Positions 1 to 12,125 of a stretch of DNA of 64,000 nt are shown piece by piece. The stretch spans positions 124,001-188,000 of the forward strand of contig OZ244818.1 in the NCBI GenBank assembly GCA_965220285.1. Direction: 5' to 3'. The translations under genes and the position numbers were made by a program. The notes under the pieces are model-generated. The model searched no databases. It had not been told where the DNA came from and saw only the letters and a list, made by a program, of their open reading frames with translations. How positions within the stretch are numbered: position 1 is the stretch's first letter; the number at the start of each line of letters is the position of its first letter. Source of the DNA: Bin5 sp009843665. GTDB taxonomy: Bacteria; Chloroflexota; Anaerolineae; Caldilineales; Caldilineaceae.

Positions 1-1667
1 CAAGCCGGGTGATTGAGGATACAGACCTCAATGGAAACCATATTGAGGTTATCGACGAGTTTCCGATTTTCAGTTACGTGCTCTCCGACAATCATCCCCA
101 CTTGCTAGCCATGCCATTTGTGATTCTGGTTGTAGCCATAGCCTTGAACTGGTTAAACGCTGACGGAGCGGACGTTCGCGAATGGTTGGGCGGCACGGAC
201 AAAGTTGAGGGGGAGGAGCGGGGACGGATCGGCTCCATTCTGGGTGGAGCAGTTGCTCAAGTCAGGTCGGTGACGCAGCCGTTTGGTGCGGCAGGGCTTA
301 TCCTGCTTGTGGCCGCGGCCGGCGGTCTTATTTTCCTGAATACGTGGGACTTTCCACCATACTGGCTCCTGTTTGTTTTGGTGGCGATGGTGACGAGGAG
401 TCGCCAGAACGGGGATGTCGCGGCGGCGGTGCGTCAGGCATTATCAAGGGGAGCGACCGTTGGCGTTCTGATTGTGCTGGGAGCCCTACTGCTGTACCTG
501 CCTTACTTTCTGACTGCGCAGAGCCAGGCAGGCGGCATTTTGCCCAATCTGCTGCATCCGACGCGACTGCCCCAGTTTCTGGTGATGTTCGGACATTTTC
601 TGCTGGCTGGCTTGGGGTTGCTCGTCATTGGCTGGCGGGAAGTGAGGCCACCGGCGGCCGTATTGTTGGGGGCGGCAGTCCTGGTCGTGGGTTTGCCGCT
701 TGTCTTCCTGGTGACGACCGGGCTGCTGTCGGCAAATTCTGCGGGCGAGACCGAAGAGATGCTGGCGAACATCGCCCGGCGGCGATTTGGAGAGCCTTGG
801 ACGTTTCTGCTGATGGGGGGGCTAACATCGGTGACGCTGGGGATGCTGTGGCAACGCCTGGCCGGGCGAAATGAAGGCGCCAAGGCGACCACGTTTGTCC
901 TTTGCCTGTTTGCAATCGGCTGCCTGTTGACCTATCTGCCAGAGTTTGTATATCTGCGCGACAACTTTGGCAACCGGATGAATACGGTATTCAAGTTCTA
1001 TTACCAGAGCTGGCTGTTGTTCGGCATCGCGGCGGCATTTGCAATCGCGCGGTACCTCGAACTAGCGGGGCGACGCATACGGCAGGGAAGAGGAGGCCAG
1101 GCGACGGTGCCGCTGGCGGGGTTGGCGCCGTCCTTACTCTCTCTCCTGCTAATCCTTGCGAGCCTTTTGTATCCGGTGGCAGGGGCTTATGCTAAAATTA
1201 AGGGATCCGGCGCGGGTGCGCCCACACTCAACGGCCTTGCCTACGTTGGTGAAGAAGAGCTGGCTGTAATCGAGTGGATCAGGAGGAATACGCGTCCAGA
1301 AGCGATAGTACTGGAGGCCAAGGGGGTCAGCTACAGAGCCAATACTGCGCGAATCAGCGCGGCGACGGGCCGGGCAACGTTGCTGGGATGGGATGGGCAC
1401 GAGGCCCAATGGCGGGGCCGCGCCTTCGGAGAGATGGCGGCAGGAAGGGCCAACGCCATCCAGGAGTTATACCAGTTTCCAAGGCCTTCCACGCTGGAGG
1501 AGACGCTGGATCGATGGCAGATTGATTACGTCCTGGTCGGCCCGGAGGAGCGGTCGCAGTATGGCGTTACACCAGTGTTGGAACGGCGGCTCGGACAGGA
1601 ACTCGAACTGGTATATGACCACGGAGGCTATCGGATATACGGCGCCGAGAGAGCGTTTGGCAGGTGA
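1..1667 (+). CDS. DUF2298 (YYY-type) multi-pass membrane protein, 5' truncated
   Basis: The reading frame is open to the window edge, so the true start lies upstream; about 555 C-terminal residues are present. Near the visible N-terminus is the family signature around EFPIFSYVLSDNHPH, followed by about ten hydrophobic segments and a soluble C-terminal domain (from about residue 410 of the visible part) that contains DYVLVGPEER. This matches DUF2298 proteins, found mainly in Chloroflexota and Archaea and thought to act like membrane glycosyltransferases or polyprenol-linked sugar enzymes; the reaction is not established. It sits 31 bp upstream of another membrane glycosyltransferase-like gene and just before an Agl23-like gene, a neighbourhood that suggests cell-surface glycan assembly. 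Family assignment is firm, function is inference. Confidence 0.85.
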   Translation, partial: SRVIEDTDLNGNHIEVIDEFPIFSYVLSDNHPHLLAMPFVILVVAIALNWLNADGADVREWLGGTDKVEGEERGRIGSILGGAVAQVRSVTQPFGAAGLILLVAAAGGLIFLNTWDFPPYWLLFVLVAMVTRSRQNGDVAAAVRQALSRGATVGVLIVLGALLLYLPYFLTAQSQAGGILPNLLHPTRLPQFLVMFGHFLLAGLGLLVIGWREVRPPAAVLLGAAVLVVGLPLVFLVTTGLLSANSAGETEEMLANIARRRFGEPWTFLLMGGLTSVTLGMLWQRLAGRNEGAKATTFVLCLFAIGCLLTYLPEFVYLRDNFGNRMNTVFKFYYQSWLLFGIAAAFAIARYLELAGRRIRQGRGGQATVPLAGLAPSLLSLLLILASLLYPVAGAYAKIKGSGAGAPTLNGLAYVGEEELAVIEWIRRNTRPEAIVLEAKGVSYRANTARISAATGRATLLGWDGHEAQWRGRAFGEMAAGRANAIQELYQFPRPSTLEETLDRWQIDYVLVGPEERSQYGVTPVLERRLGQELELVYDHGGYRIYGAERAFGR

Positions 1668-1698
1668 GTCGTCGGTTGTCAGAGGCTAGGATCTGCGG

Positions 1699-3645
1699 GT
1701 GACATCAGGAAGGGCAGAGGAACGAACAGAAGGAGATATGCCAGCGATTGGGGGCCGGGAGGGTGCCAGAGTGGTTGACAGCACTCCCGCGTCGGCGTCG
1801 CAAGGCAACGGGCCTACGGTTGAACAGGCACTCTATGCGATTCTCTTTGTGCTGGCGCTGGGTTTGCGCTTGTATTCGCTGGGCGACCTGAACGCCGTGT
1901 CACCATTGGAGGCGGCCCAGATCTGGCCGGCCTGGCTGGACCAGTCGGCGAGCTCGCTGGAGGAGAGCGGGCTACCAGAGCCACGCCCGCCTGCCAGCCC
2001 GTTATTGCATACGGTTCAGCGAGCTCTCTTTCTGATTACAGGAGGCGGGAGCAGTTTTTGGGCCCGGTTTGGGCCGGCATGCGCCGGGGCGGGCCTGGTT
2101 TTGGCTGCCTGGGGGCTAAGAAGGCGCATGGGACGGGGGGCCGCGCTGGTGGCAGCGGCTCTGTTTGCTTTCGATCCGTGGCTGCTATCGTTCAGCCGAA
2201 TGGCCGATGGGGCGACGTTATCGGTTTTGACTGGCGTGCTGCTGCTGGCGGCACTGTTTGACGGCCGGAAAGACGGCCCGCAGGTCGACCGGCTTGCCGT
2301 GACTGGCGGTCTCTTTCTCATCAGCGGTCCACTGGCATGGCTTTTGCTGCCAGTGTTGTTGTACGCCCTTTACCTGCTAAAGGGGGGGCCGCTGGCGGAA
2401 CTTGCGCAGAGCCAAAGCAGGCGGGCAGCAGTCATATGTGCCGGAACGGTCGTTGTGGGCTCAACCGGGCTCTTTTCGAACCTCTCCGGCTTGTCGGCCA
2501 TCGGGGAAAGCGTTGGGGCTGCCGTCGCCCACCTGGTGGGATCGTCAGGGGCAGCAGGGATCCTGCTGGCGGATCACAGTTACAGTGTCGAGTGGGCGCT
2601 GCTAAGGTTGCTCGTTGATGAGCCTTTCGTGCTGTTGTTTGGCTTGTCGGGGATGGCAATTGCCCTCTACGGGACGGCTTTCTCTGCGGTAGACAAGGCA
2701 AGACAGAATGTCAACGAAGGCGAAGCGGTTGAAACTGAGAAAGGTGTCCTCGTCGACGATATTTGGATGAATGTCCTGGCAGTGGGAGTGGCCTGGGGCC
2801 TTCTGTTGTTCTTGTTGCCGGGCCTTACACCAGTCAATCTGCTTGTGACAGGGTTGCCGTTGCTGCTTCTGGCGGCGGGAACGGCATCGCGCATGTTGCG
2901 AGCGGTACCAGTGGGGATGCTAATTCGGGACAGCTCTCGCATGCCTGCACTGGCCACGATGGGGATCTTGCTGATTACAGCTTTTTTTTGGACGGGTACG
3001 ATCAGCGTTTCGCTTCGCGACGGCAACTTTGATGCCCGACTGGCCACCTTCTATCTTCTGATTCCTGCGCTAGGCGCGTTTTTCGTTTGGTGGTCGGGCG
3101 AGCGGGCCAGCTTACACGTTTTCGGTTTTCTGGCACTGAGTGCTCTATTGCTGGCTCAGGCCAGCAGCAGCTGGATGCTGAATCTGCGCCCGGAATACGA
3201 CCACAGCCGTACACTCAATGCAGAGACCAGCGATAGTGGGATGGCTTTGCTGGCCGAAGATATTGCCAAACTAAGTTCACTCAGAACAGGAGATCCTGGA
3301 GAGGCTTCGGTCTATCTGCAAGTTGAGTATTCCTACCTGCCATTCTTTTACTGGAATCTGCGCAGTATGCGCGATCTGCGCTGGCACCCCGGGATCGATT
3401 TGACAGGGGTAGAGGCAGATGCTCTGGTTGTAACTCAGGGCACGTCCGGGAACGGGGGAGACAGTGACATGCTGCCCGCCGGTTTTGTCGGCAGCAGCTA
3501 CTCCGTGACGCAGCGCTGGCTGCCTACGGAGTTGGAAAGTCCTGGGGCGGTACTGCGTTGGATGCTATATCGAGAAAGACAGCAGATTCCGGGAGCTACG
3601 CCGGTGCGGAGAGAGGTAGATCTTTGGGTGATAGGGGAGAGGTAG
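1699..3645 (+). CDS. GT39-like multi-pass membrane glycosyltransferase-related protein
   Basis: A 648-residue protein with about 10-12 hydrophobic segments and a soluble C-terminal tail (about residues 495-648), laid out like ArnT/PMT-type (GT39/GT83) enzymes. The first extracytoplasmic loop, where these enzymes carry an acidic DE pair, reads NAVSPLEAAQIW, so only a Glu remains. It may therefore be a divergent or non-catalytic partner. The GTG start at 1699 has no good ribosome-binding site. An in-frame ATG at 1738 follows AAGGAGAT very closely, so the start is uncertain. The stop lies 3 bp before the next start at 3649, which implies translational coupling with the Agl23-like gene. Predicted inner-membrane protein of surface-glycan assembly. 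Confidence 0.7.
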   Translation: MTSGRAEERTEGDMPAIGGREGARVVDSTPASASQGNGPTVEQALYAILFVLALGLRLYSLGDLNAVSPLEAAQIWPAWLDQSASSLEESGLPEPRPPASPLLHTVQRALFLITGGGSSFWARFGPACAGAGLVLAAWGLRRRMGRGAALVAAALFAFDPWLLSFSRMADGATLSVLTGVLLLAALFDGRKDGPQVDRLAVTGGLFLISGPLAWLLLPVLLYALYLLKGGPLAELAQSQSRRAAVICAGTVVVGSTGLFSNLSGLSAIGESVGAAVAHLVGSSGAAGILLADHSYSVEWALLRLLVDEPFVLLFGLSGMAIALYGTAFSAVDKARQNVNEGEAVETEKGVLVDDIWMNVLAVGVAWGLLLFLLPGLTPVNLLVTGLPLLLLAAGTASRMLRAVPVGMLIRDSSRMPALATMGILLITAFFWTGTISVSLRDGNFDARLATFYLLIPALGAFFVWWSGERASLHVFGFLALSALLLAQASSSWMLNLRPEYDHSRTLNAETSDSGMALLAEDIAKLSSLRTGDPGEASVYLQVEYSYLPFFYWNLRSMRDLRWHPGIDLTGVEADALVVTQGTSGNGGDSDMLPAGFVGSSYSVTQRWLPTELESPGAVLRWMLYRERQQIPGATPVRREVDLWVIGER

Positions 3646-3648
3646 TCG

Positions 3649-7059
<3,411 letters not shown>

Positions 7060-7169
7060 AGTTATGGATTGTCGAGGCATAGGCGGTAACTTGAGAGCGG
7101 AATCAAGGTAGTCGGCTGAGGAGGAATTGCCTCTTGCGATAGGCTTATTGCCAGCAGTACCAGTTTCGT

Positions 7170-9128
7170 GTGCTTTTCAGCACCCCGTTTCCAGGTCACT
7201 CTGAATTGTCTTTTGCTTCTCCATCGCACAGCGAAATAGGCGCCTCGATAGAGCCGCGGCTCTGTCATGCTTGCGAATACCTCAACCGGTCGGGCGCCGC
7301 GTTTTGCGGGCGCTGCGGCAGTACCGTGGAAGTGTTTTGTCCACAATGCGGCAGAGAAAACCCAGGGGGACACGAGTTCTGTGATGATTGCGGTGCGACC
7401 ATTTACGCGGGCGTGTCTCCGGGAGGAAAGAAAAGCGGGAGTAGGAGCCGACTCAGGCCCTTGCTAACCTCCCTTCGCAAGAATGTAATGCGACGGGGGC
7501 TAGTCTGGGACACGCCGTCCCACGACTGGAGGCGGTCACGGCAGAATACTTGGGCGTGGGCGGGCCGCAACCATTGGGAACTGTTGGCGGTCGCCTTCTT
7601 AACGGTTGCGGCAGCGTTTCTGCGCGTGTACCGCCTTGAAGAGATCCCCGCCGGCTTTCACGGCGACGAGGCCCTGACGGGCATCGAAGGGCTGAGGATT
7701 CTGCAAGAGGGCTGGATTGGACCCTATACTTCCTCTGCGTTGGGTCAGTTGACGGGACCATTTTACCTAACTGCATTGTTGATCTGGCTGCTGGACGCCT
7801 CCGTATTCTCGGTGCGGCTGTCGATGGGTCTATTTGGCATTGCTACAATACCAGCGGCTTACTTCCTATTGAGGACGGGTTTTGGGCGTTGGATTGCATT
7901 ATTCGGGACATCGGTACTTACGGTGAGCTACTGGCATCTGCACTTCAGCCGTTTGGGCTTCGGTGTGGTCCCGCTTGCGTTTGCGTCGACGGCGGCGGCG
8001 GCGGCGCTGCTGTGGGCGATGAAGTCCTATGATGCGGGAAGCCTTGCGGAGCGACGCAGGAACATGTGGAGCTGGTGTGCTGCCGGTGCGCTGCTGGGAC
8101 TGATTCCCTACACTTATTTTGCGTTTCCGACATTCCTGGCTGCAATTGGTGCGGCGACAGTACTTTTCTTCGTGCTGCAAAAGGAGTCGTTCAAGCGCAA
8201 ACTGCTTCCTCTTTCGCTCTTGGCGCTGGGCGCGGCAGTGAGCGCAGCGCCTGTGATACAGTTTGCTTTACGTTCGCCTGAAGCCTATTTTGGCCGGATG
8301 AATCAGAAGTCGGTGTGGGACTATCACGAGTTTGCGGATGCGGCCGGCTTTGCGGAAAAGGCGGGATTCCTAGCTGAGCGAGCCTGGGAGGCCGCTTCGC
8401 TGTTGCTGCGGAACCCACGCGTCGACGGTGTAGACGGTATCGGCGGCGTTGGGGCAATGGACGCGGGCTTCGCAATACTGGCGTATTTTGGACTCATTGT
8501 TTCAGTTCGCAAGTGGCGCAGCCCGCCTCATTTCATGGCTGCGCTGGTCGTTATTGCGGCTCTATCGGGTCTGGTGCTCACCGATCCTTCGGCCGGTTCG
8601 ATGCGACGCAGTATCACCGCCATCCCCTGGGTTTTCGGTTTGGCAGGGGTCGGCGCCGGGGCGATCATTCGATTTGGGCACAGTCGTCTGGGGAATTGGG
8701 GACGGGCTGCGGCGGTGAGCGCGTCAATCCTTGTACTCCTGGTGAGCATCGTCTGGAATCTCAGCTATTATTTCATAGAATTGCCGATGACTTCAACGTT
8801 TCGGTGGACATTCCCCACCTATTACTTTGAGTCCCTTGACGCGGCCCACTCGTTTGACGACCCCGGTACAATTTACTATTTCTCGGAGCAGCGCAGATTC
8901 CGGTATGAGACGATCCGGTTCCTTTACCCGGACAGCATTGGGATCGACAGGTCCAGGGAATTCGGCATCTTCGATCTGGAGAAACTGGATCAGGGGCCAG
9001 TTACCTACCTGCTGGAGGGCCCGTACGTTGAAGAGATCGACAAGATCATGGAGATGTATCCGGGAGGGGAACTGATCGTGGATGACGGGCCCGAACCGTT
9101 GTACGTGGTATATCACCTAAGAGGGTAG
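7170..9128 (+). CDS. Zinc-ribbon GT39-family membrane glycosyltransferase
   Basis: A 652-residue protein. The N-terminus holds two zinc ribbons (Cys32, 35, 46, 49 and Cys57, 60, 71, 74; for example CPQCGRENPGGHEFC). A basic linker follows, then from about residue 135 a GT39-like membrane region with the loop motif GFHGDEAL (Asp166-Glu167), the catalytic acidic pair of ArnT/PMT enzymes, about ten hydrophobic segments and a soluble C-terminal tail. Such enzymes use polyprenyl-phosphate sugars to modify lipids or proteins outside the membrane. The zinc ribbons should be cytoplasmic and may bind partner proteins. The GTG start at 7170 has no clear ribosome-binding site and the first 25 residues look atypical, so translation may begin further in. 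About 110 bp separate it from the Agl23-like gene. Confidence 0.78.
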   Translation: MLFSTPFPGHSELSFASPSHSEIGASIEPRLCHACEYLNRSGAAFCGRCGSTVEVFCPQCGRENPGGHEFCDDCGATIYAGVSPGGKKSGSRSRLRPLLTSLRKNVMRRGLVWDTPSHDWRRSRQNTWAWAGRNHWELLAVAFLTVAAAFLRVYRLEEIPAGFHGDEALTGIEGLRILQEGWIGPYTSSALGQLTGPFYLTALLIWLLDASVFSVRLSMGLFGIATIPAAYFLLRTGFGRWIALFGTSVLTVSYWHLHFSRLGFGVVPLAFASTAAAAALLWAMKSYDAGSLAERRRNMWSWCAAGALLGLIPYTYFAFPTFLAAIGAATVLFFVLQKESFKRKLLPLSLLALGAAVSAAPVIQFALRSPEAYFGRMNQKSVWDYHEFADAAGFAEKAGFLAERAWEAASLLLRNPRVDGVDGIGGVGAMDAGFAILAYFGLIVSVRKWRSPPHFMAALVVIAALSGLVLTDPSAGSMRRSITAIPWVFGLAGVGAGAIIRFGHSRLGNWGRAAAVSASILVLLVSIVWNLSYYFIELPMTSTFRWTFPTYYFESLDAAHSFDDPGTIYYFSEQRRFRYETIRFLYPDSIGIDRSREFGIFDLEKLDQGPVTYLLEGPYVEEIDKIMEMYPGGELIVDDGPEPLYVVYHLRG

Positions 9129-9213
9129 CAGAGAACGGAGCAACTTCGCCGTTCCGCGTTCCGATGGAAACCTTCAGTTGACAGTGAAACGCATTGAGTG
9201 AAGTAAACGGCCC

Positions 9214-10575
9214 GTGCTGAACAGCGAGAGAGTCCGGGGGCAGAGGACCTGCACTTCGTGTTGGCGCGCGAACCGACCGGCGACGAAGTTCTGCGAGAGC
9301 TTGCGGCGTACGACTTCCCAACACCTTGGTCTGCGATCACTGCGGTGAAGAGTGTGTGAATGGGCAGCGCTTCTGCCATGAGTGCGGGACAGTTCTGACT
9401 GCAGAGGGGGCCAACTCGACGGAAGCAGGGAGGGACGAGAGGGGCCCTGATGTTTTCGGTGAGAGGCGGTCCTCCGGCATCTCTCTGCAGTCCCAAATGC
9501 GTGCCCTTCTCGGCCGCGCCGCAACCGCATACCGGGAATCGGCGCTGGCGACGCGCTTTCGCCTGAGGAGGTTGCCCGCTTTGGTCCCGCGGCCATAGTC
9601 CGAGCAAACGTAATTCTTGGTTTAGTTGCAGTAGCCGGCGCGGTAGGGGGTCAGTTGCTGCTTGGGGGCGGGCAGAAGCTGCCCGCGGACGTCCTGTCTG
9701 GCATGGCCATCGTTGTGGCTCTGTGGGCTCTTCGAAGAAGCACAGACTTTGCCCTGCCGGCGGTAGGCGATCATGAACAGCTAAGGCGCTTCAACTCATT
9801 ATGGTTGCTTGCGGTGGTCCTGGTACCGGCCGCGGCCAACGGCATGTCGCATGTCGTTGATCCGGGCCAGCAGTCGATGTTCGTCCTAGATCCCGGTGGT
9901 CAGGATATCGCCCAGGTTCGCCGCTCTAATCGAAGATTCAGCGAACCGGTCGATGTCGCTGCCGATGCATCGGGCAACATTTACGTTCTTGATGCTGGAG
10001 ACGGCGGGCAGGCGTCGGTCCATGGCGCGGCCGGCGACTATGTGCGAGCGGTTCCGTTGTCTGATAACATTGCGGACAGGAGCAGAGGAATCGACGTAGA
10101 CGGGGAGGGCCGGATCTGGCTGGCCCTGACTCATACACTTGCGGTGGCGGCATTTGACGTGGAGGGTAGGGAACTGGCTCGCATTTCGACTGTCTTTGGT
10201 GTAGGGGACTTTCAACCGGTCGACGTGGCCTACCATGCCGACGATGCCGTCTATGTTTCCACGGTCGGTACAAACGCGGTTGGTCGATTCTCGATCGGGG
10301 GCGAACCTCTTAACTTGCGGCCACTGGCGAGGGCCAATAGTGCCGACGGCCCACACATGGCGGTGGACGAGGCAGGGACGCTGTACGTTACGCAGCCGGA
10401 ATTGGGAGGCTTTGTGCGGATCCCGCTGGGCGATGACGAGAATATCGATGTGTGGGCGCTTCCCGCCAGTCAACAGGTCCGTAAGCTTGTTGGCGTGAGC
10501 GCAGGCCCTGACAGCGACCTGTTGCCGACCGATAGTGAGAATGGGTACATTTACCGGATTCCAGTTTCGCCGTAG
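9214..10575 (+). pseudogene. Broken zinc-ribbon/TM/beta-propeller gene (two frameshifts), tandem paralogue of the gene at 10749
   Basis: Three reading-frame pieces join into one protein of the same design as the intact neighbour. Piece 1 (frame 1 from about 9214, putative GTG) encodes a zinc ribbon beginning TCTSCWRANRP. Removing one T at 9301-9302 restores FCESCG and leads into piece 2 (frame 2, to 9598), which carries a second ribbon, CDHCGEECVNGQRFCHECG. The frame then shifts again between 9451 and 9598 into piece 3 (frame 1, to 10575). Piece 3 begins with a membrane helix (VILGLVAVAGAVGG) and continues into a propeller with blades such as VDVAADASGNIYVLDAGDGG. Piece 3 aligns along its whole length with the 10749 gene. 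Either the gene is decaying or the assembly holds two indels. Confidence 0.75.
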
Positions 10576-10748
10576 CACACCAACGGCAGTACGGGAATCG
10601 CGGGCCGTGTTTGCTGCTGAGTACAGGGCGCGCACATACATTCCGCCCGAGAACGCTTGTAATCACGGTCGTGCACCCCAGTTTTTAAGCCTTTTTTCGC
10701 AACGACTACAGAACGTCAGAGATTTCCTTTTGAAAACCTGGGAAGGTC

Positions 10749-12062
10749 ATGTTGAGAGAAGAGCCGGTCGCAGTCTGCCCACAATGCGAATCGTCAGTCA
10801 GACGCGAGGCCAGATTTTGCGACCAGTGCGGCTGGTCCCTATCTTCCGAGGAGAGGATTACCGAGCACAGTGCGGGCGGCCTGGAGGTACTGTTTCCCGA
10901 TGAGACAATTGATGAGACAGTCGATGAGACAGTGGGACCCGAGAGCGGGCCTGGCGTAGAAGGCGACACGGAGGCGAGGTTTGAACCGGTAGGCGCGTCA
11001 GAAGGGTACAGGGAACCACAACGCAAAAGGGCTACATTACAGGAAAAGATCGGCGGCGGACTCCGAACTCTCGTACTTTGGAGCGGGAGTCCATTGCTGT
11101 TGTTGGTAGTCCTGGCAGGAGCGGTGGCCAGGGACAATTTCAGGAGGGTGGATTCTCAGGTACCGCCAATGTTGCAAGGGGAAAGCGGCCAGCCTATTCC
11201 CGATGGCGTGCCGGGCATGGCCCTTCCTTTGGAAATCGTCATTCCGTTCACGGGTGAAGAGAAGATCACCGACTTCGAGACGGTCAATGACGGTTTTACG
11301 CGGCCAAGGGGCGTGACCCTATCGAATGGAAGCATCTATGTTGTCGATCCCGGCCAAAGGGCGCTTGTCGTCCTGGACGGTGAAGGGCGGCCAATTGCCC
11401 AGGTAGAGCGCTCGGACCGGCCCTTTGTCGAGCCGGTTGATGTCGCTGTGGACGGCGCGGGGAATGTCTACGTCCTGGATGCCGGCGATGGCGGCCAGGT
11501 GAGCATGCACGGGCCTGACGGCGAGTTCCAAAGGGTGGTTCCGATTCCCGAACAGGCTGCGGACAGGAGCAGGGGGCTCGATGTTGACGGCCAGGGGCGG
11601 ATCTGGCTGGCCATGACACCGGCACTGGCAGTTGTTGCGTTCGACTCATTGGGACAGGAGCTGGTCCGCATTTCGACCGATTTTGAGGGTACGGACCTGC
11701 AGCCGGTGGATGTTGCCTACCGGTCTGACGGTTCGGTCTTTGTGTCCACTGCGGGAATGACTTCTGTGCTGCGATTTACTGAGGCGGGGGAGCTGCTAAA
11801 TCTGTGGCCGCTCGTCGTAGCTAACAGCATGGACGGTCCTCACCTGGCCCTCGACAGCGAGGGGACGGTCTACGTTACTCAGCCTGAGCAGGGCGGCGTT
11901 CTGAGGATTGCGGGGGACAACGTCGAGGACTTAGCGGCGTGGGTCCTTGCGGGAGGTCAGCCGCTGCGGAAACTGGTTGGGATCGCGGCGGGCGACCCGG
12001 GGGTTCTTGTTGTTACTGACAGCGACAACGGCAACATCTATCGCATTGAGATCTCGCCTTGA
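10749..12062 (+). CDS. Zinc-ribbon, single-TM, NHL-like beta-propeller protein
   Basis: A 437-residue protein. A zinc ribbon (Cys10, 13, 24, 27; CPQCESSVRREARFCDQC) is followed by an acidic linker with three imperfect DETVDET-type repeats, one membrane helix at about residues 104-125, and a propeller from about 180 to the end with blades such as VDVAVDGAGNVYVLDAGDGG and GLDVDGQGRIWLAM. The layout predicts a cytoplasmic zinc ribbon and an extracytoplasmic propeller. The ATG follows GGAAGG by 3 bp. No enzyme motif is visible; a scaffold or sensor role in the upstream glycosylation locus is inferred from position and from the same modules appearing in the 3649 and 7170 proteins. It is the intact copy of a tandem pair. 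Confidence 0.75.
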   Translation: MLREEPVAVCPQCESSVRREARFCDQCGWSLSSEERITEHSAGGLEVLFPDETIDETVDETVGPESGPGVEGDTEARFEPVGASEGYREPQRKRATLQEKIGGGLRTLVLWSGSPLLLLVVLAGAVARDNFRRVDSQVPPMLQGESGQPIPDGVPGMALPLEIVIPFTGEEKITDFETVNDGFTRPRGVTLSNGSIYVVDPGQRALVVLDGEGRPIAQVERSDRPFVEPVDVAVDGAGNVYVLDAGDGGQVSMHGPDGEFQRVVPIPEQAADRSRGLDVDGQGRIWLAMTPALAVVAFDSLGQELVRISTDFEGTDLQPVDVAYRSDGSVFVSTAGMTSVLRFTEAGELLNLWPLVVANSMDGPHLALDSEGTVYVTQPEQGGVLRIAGDNVEDLAAWVLAGGQPLRKLVGIAAGDPGVLVVTDSDNGNIYRIEISP

Positions 12063-12125
12063 GCGGCCAGGACGGCCGACATTTCCAAGTGAGGTTGAGG
12101 TCAGGCTGGGAGGGATGGAGGAAAA

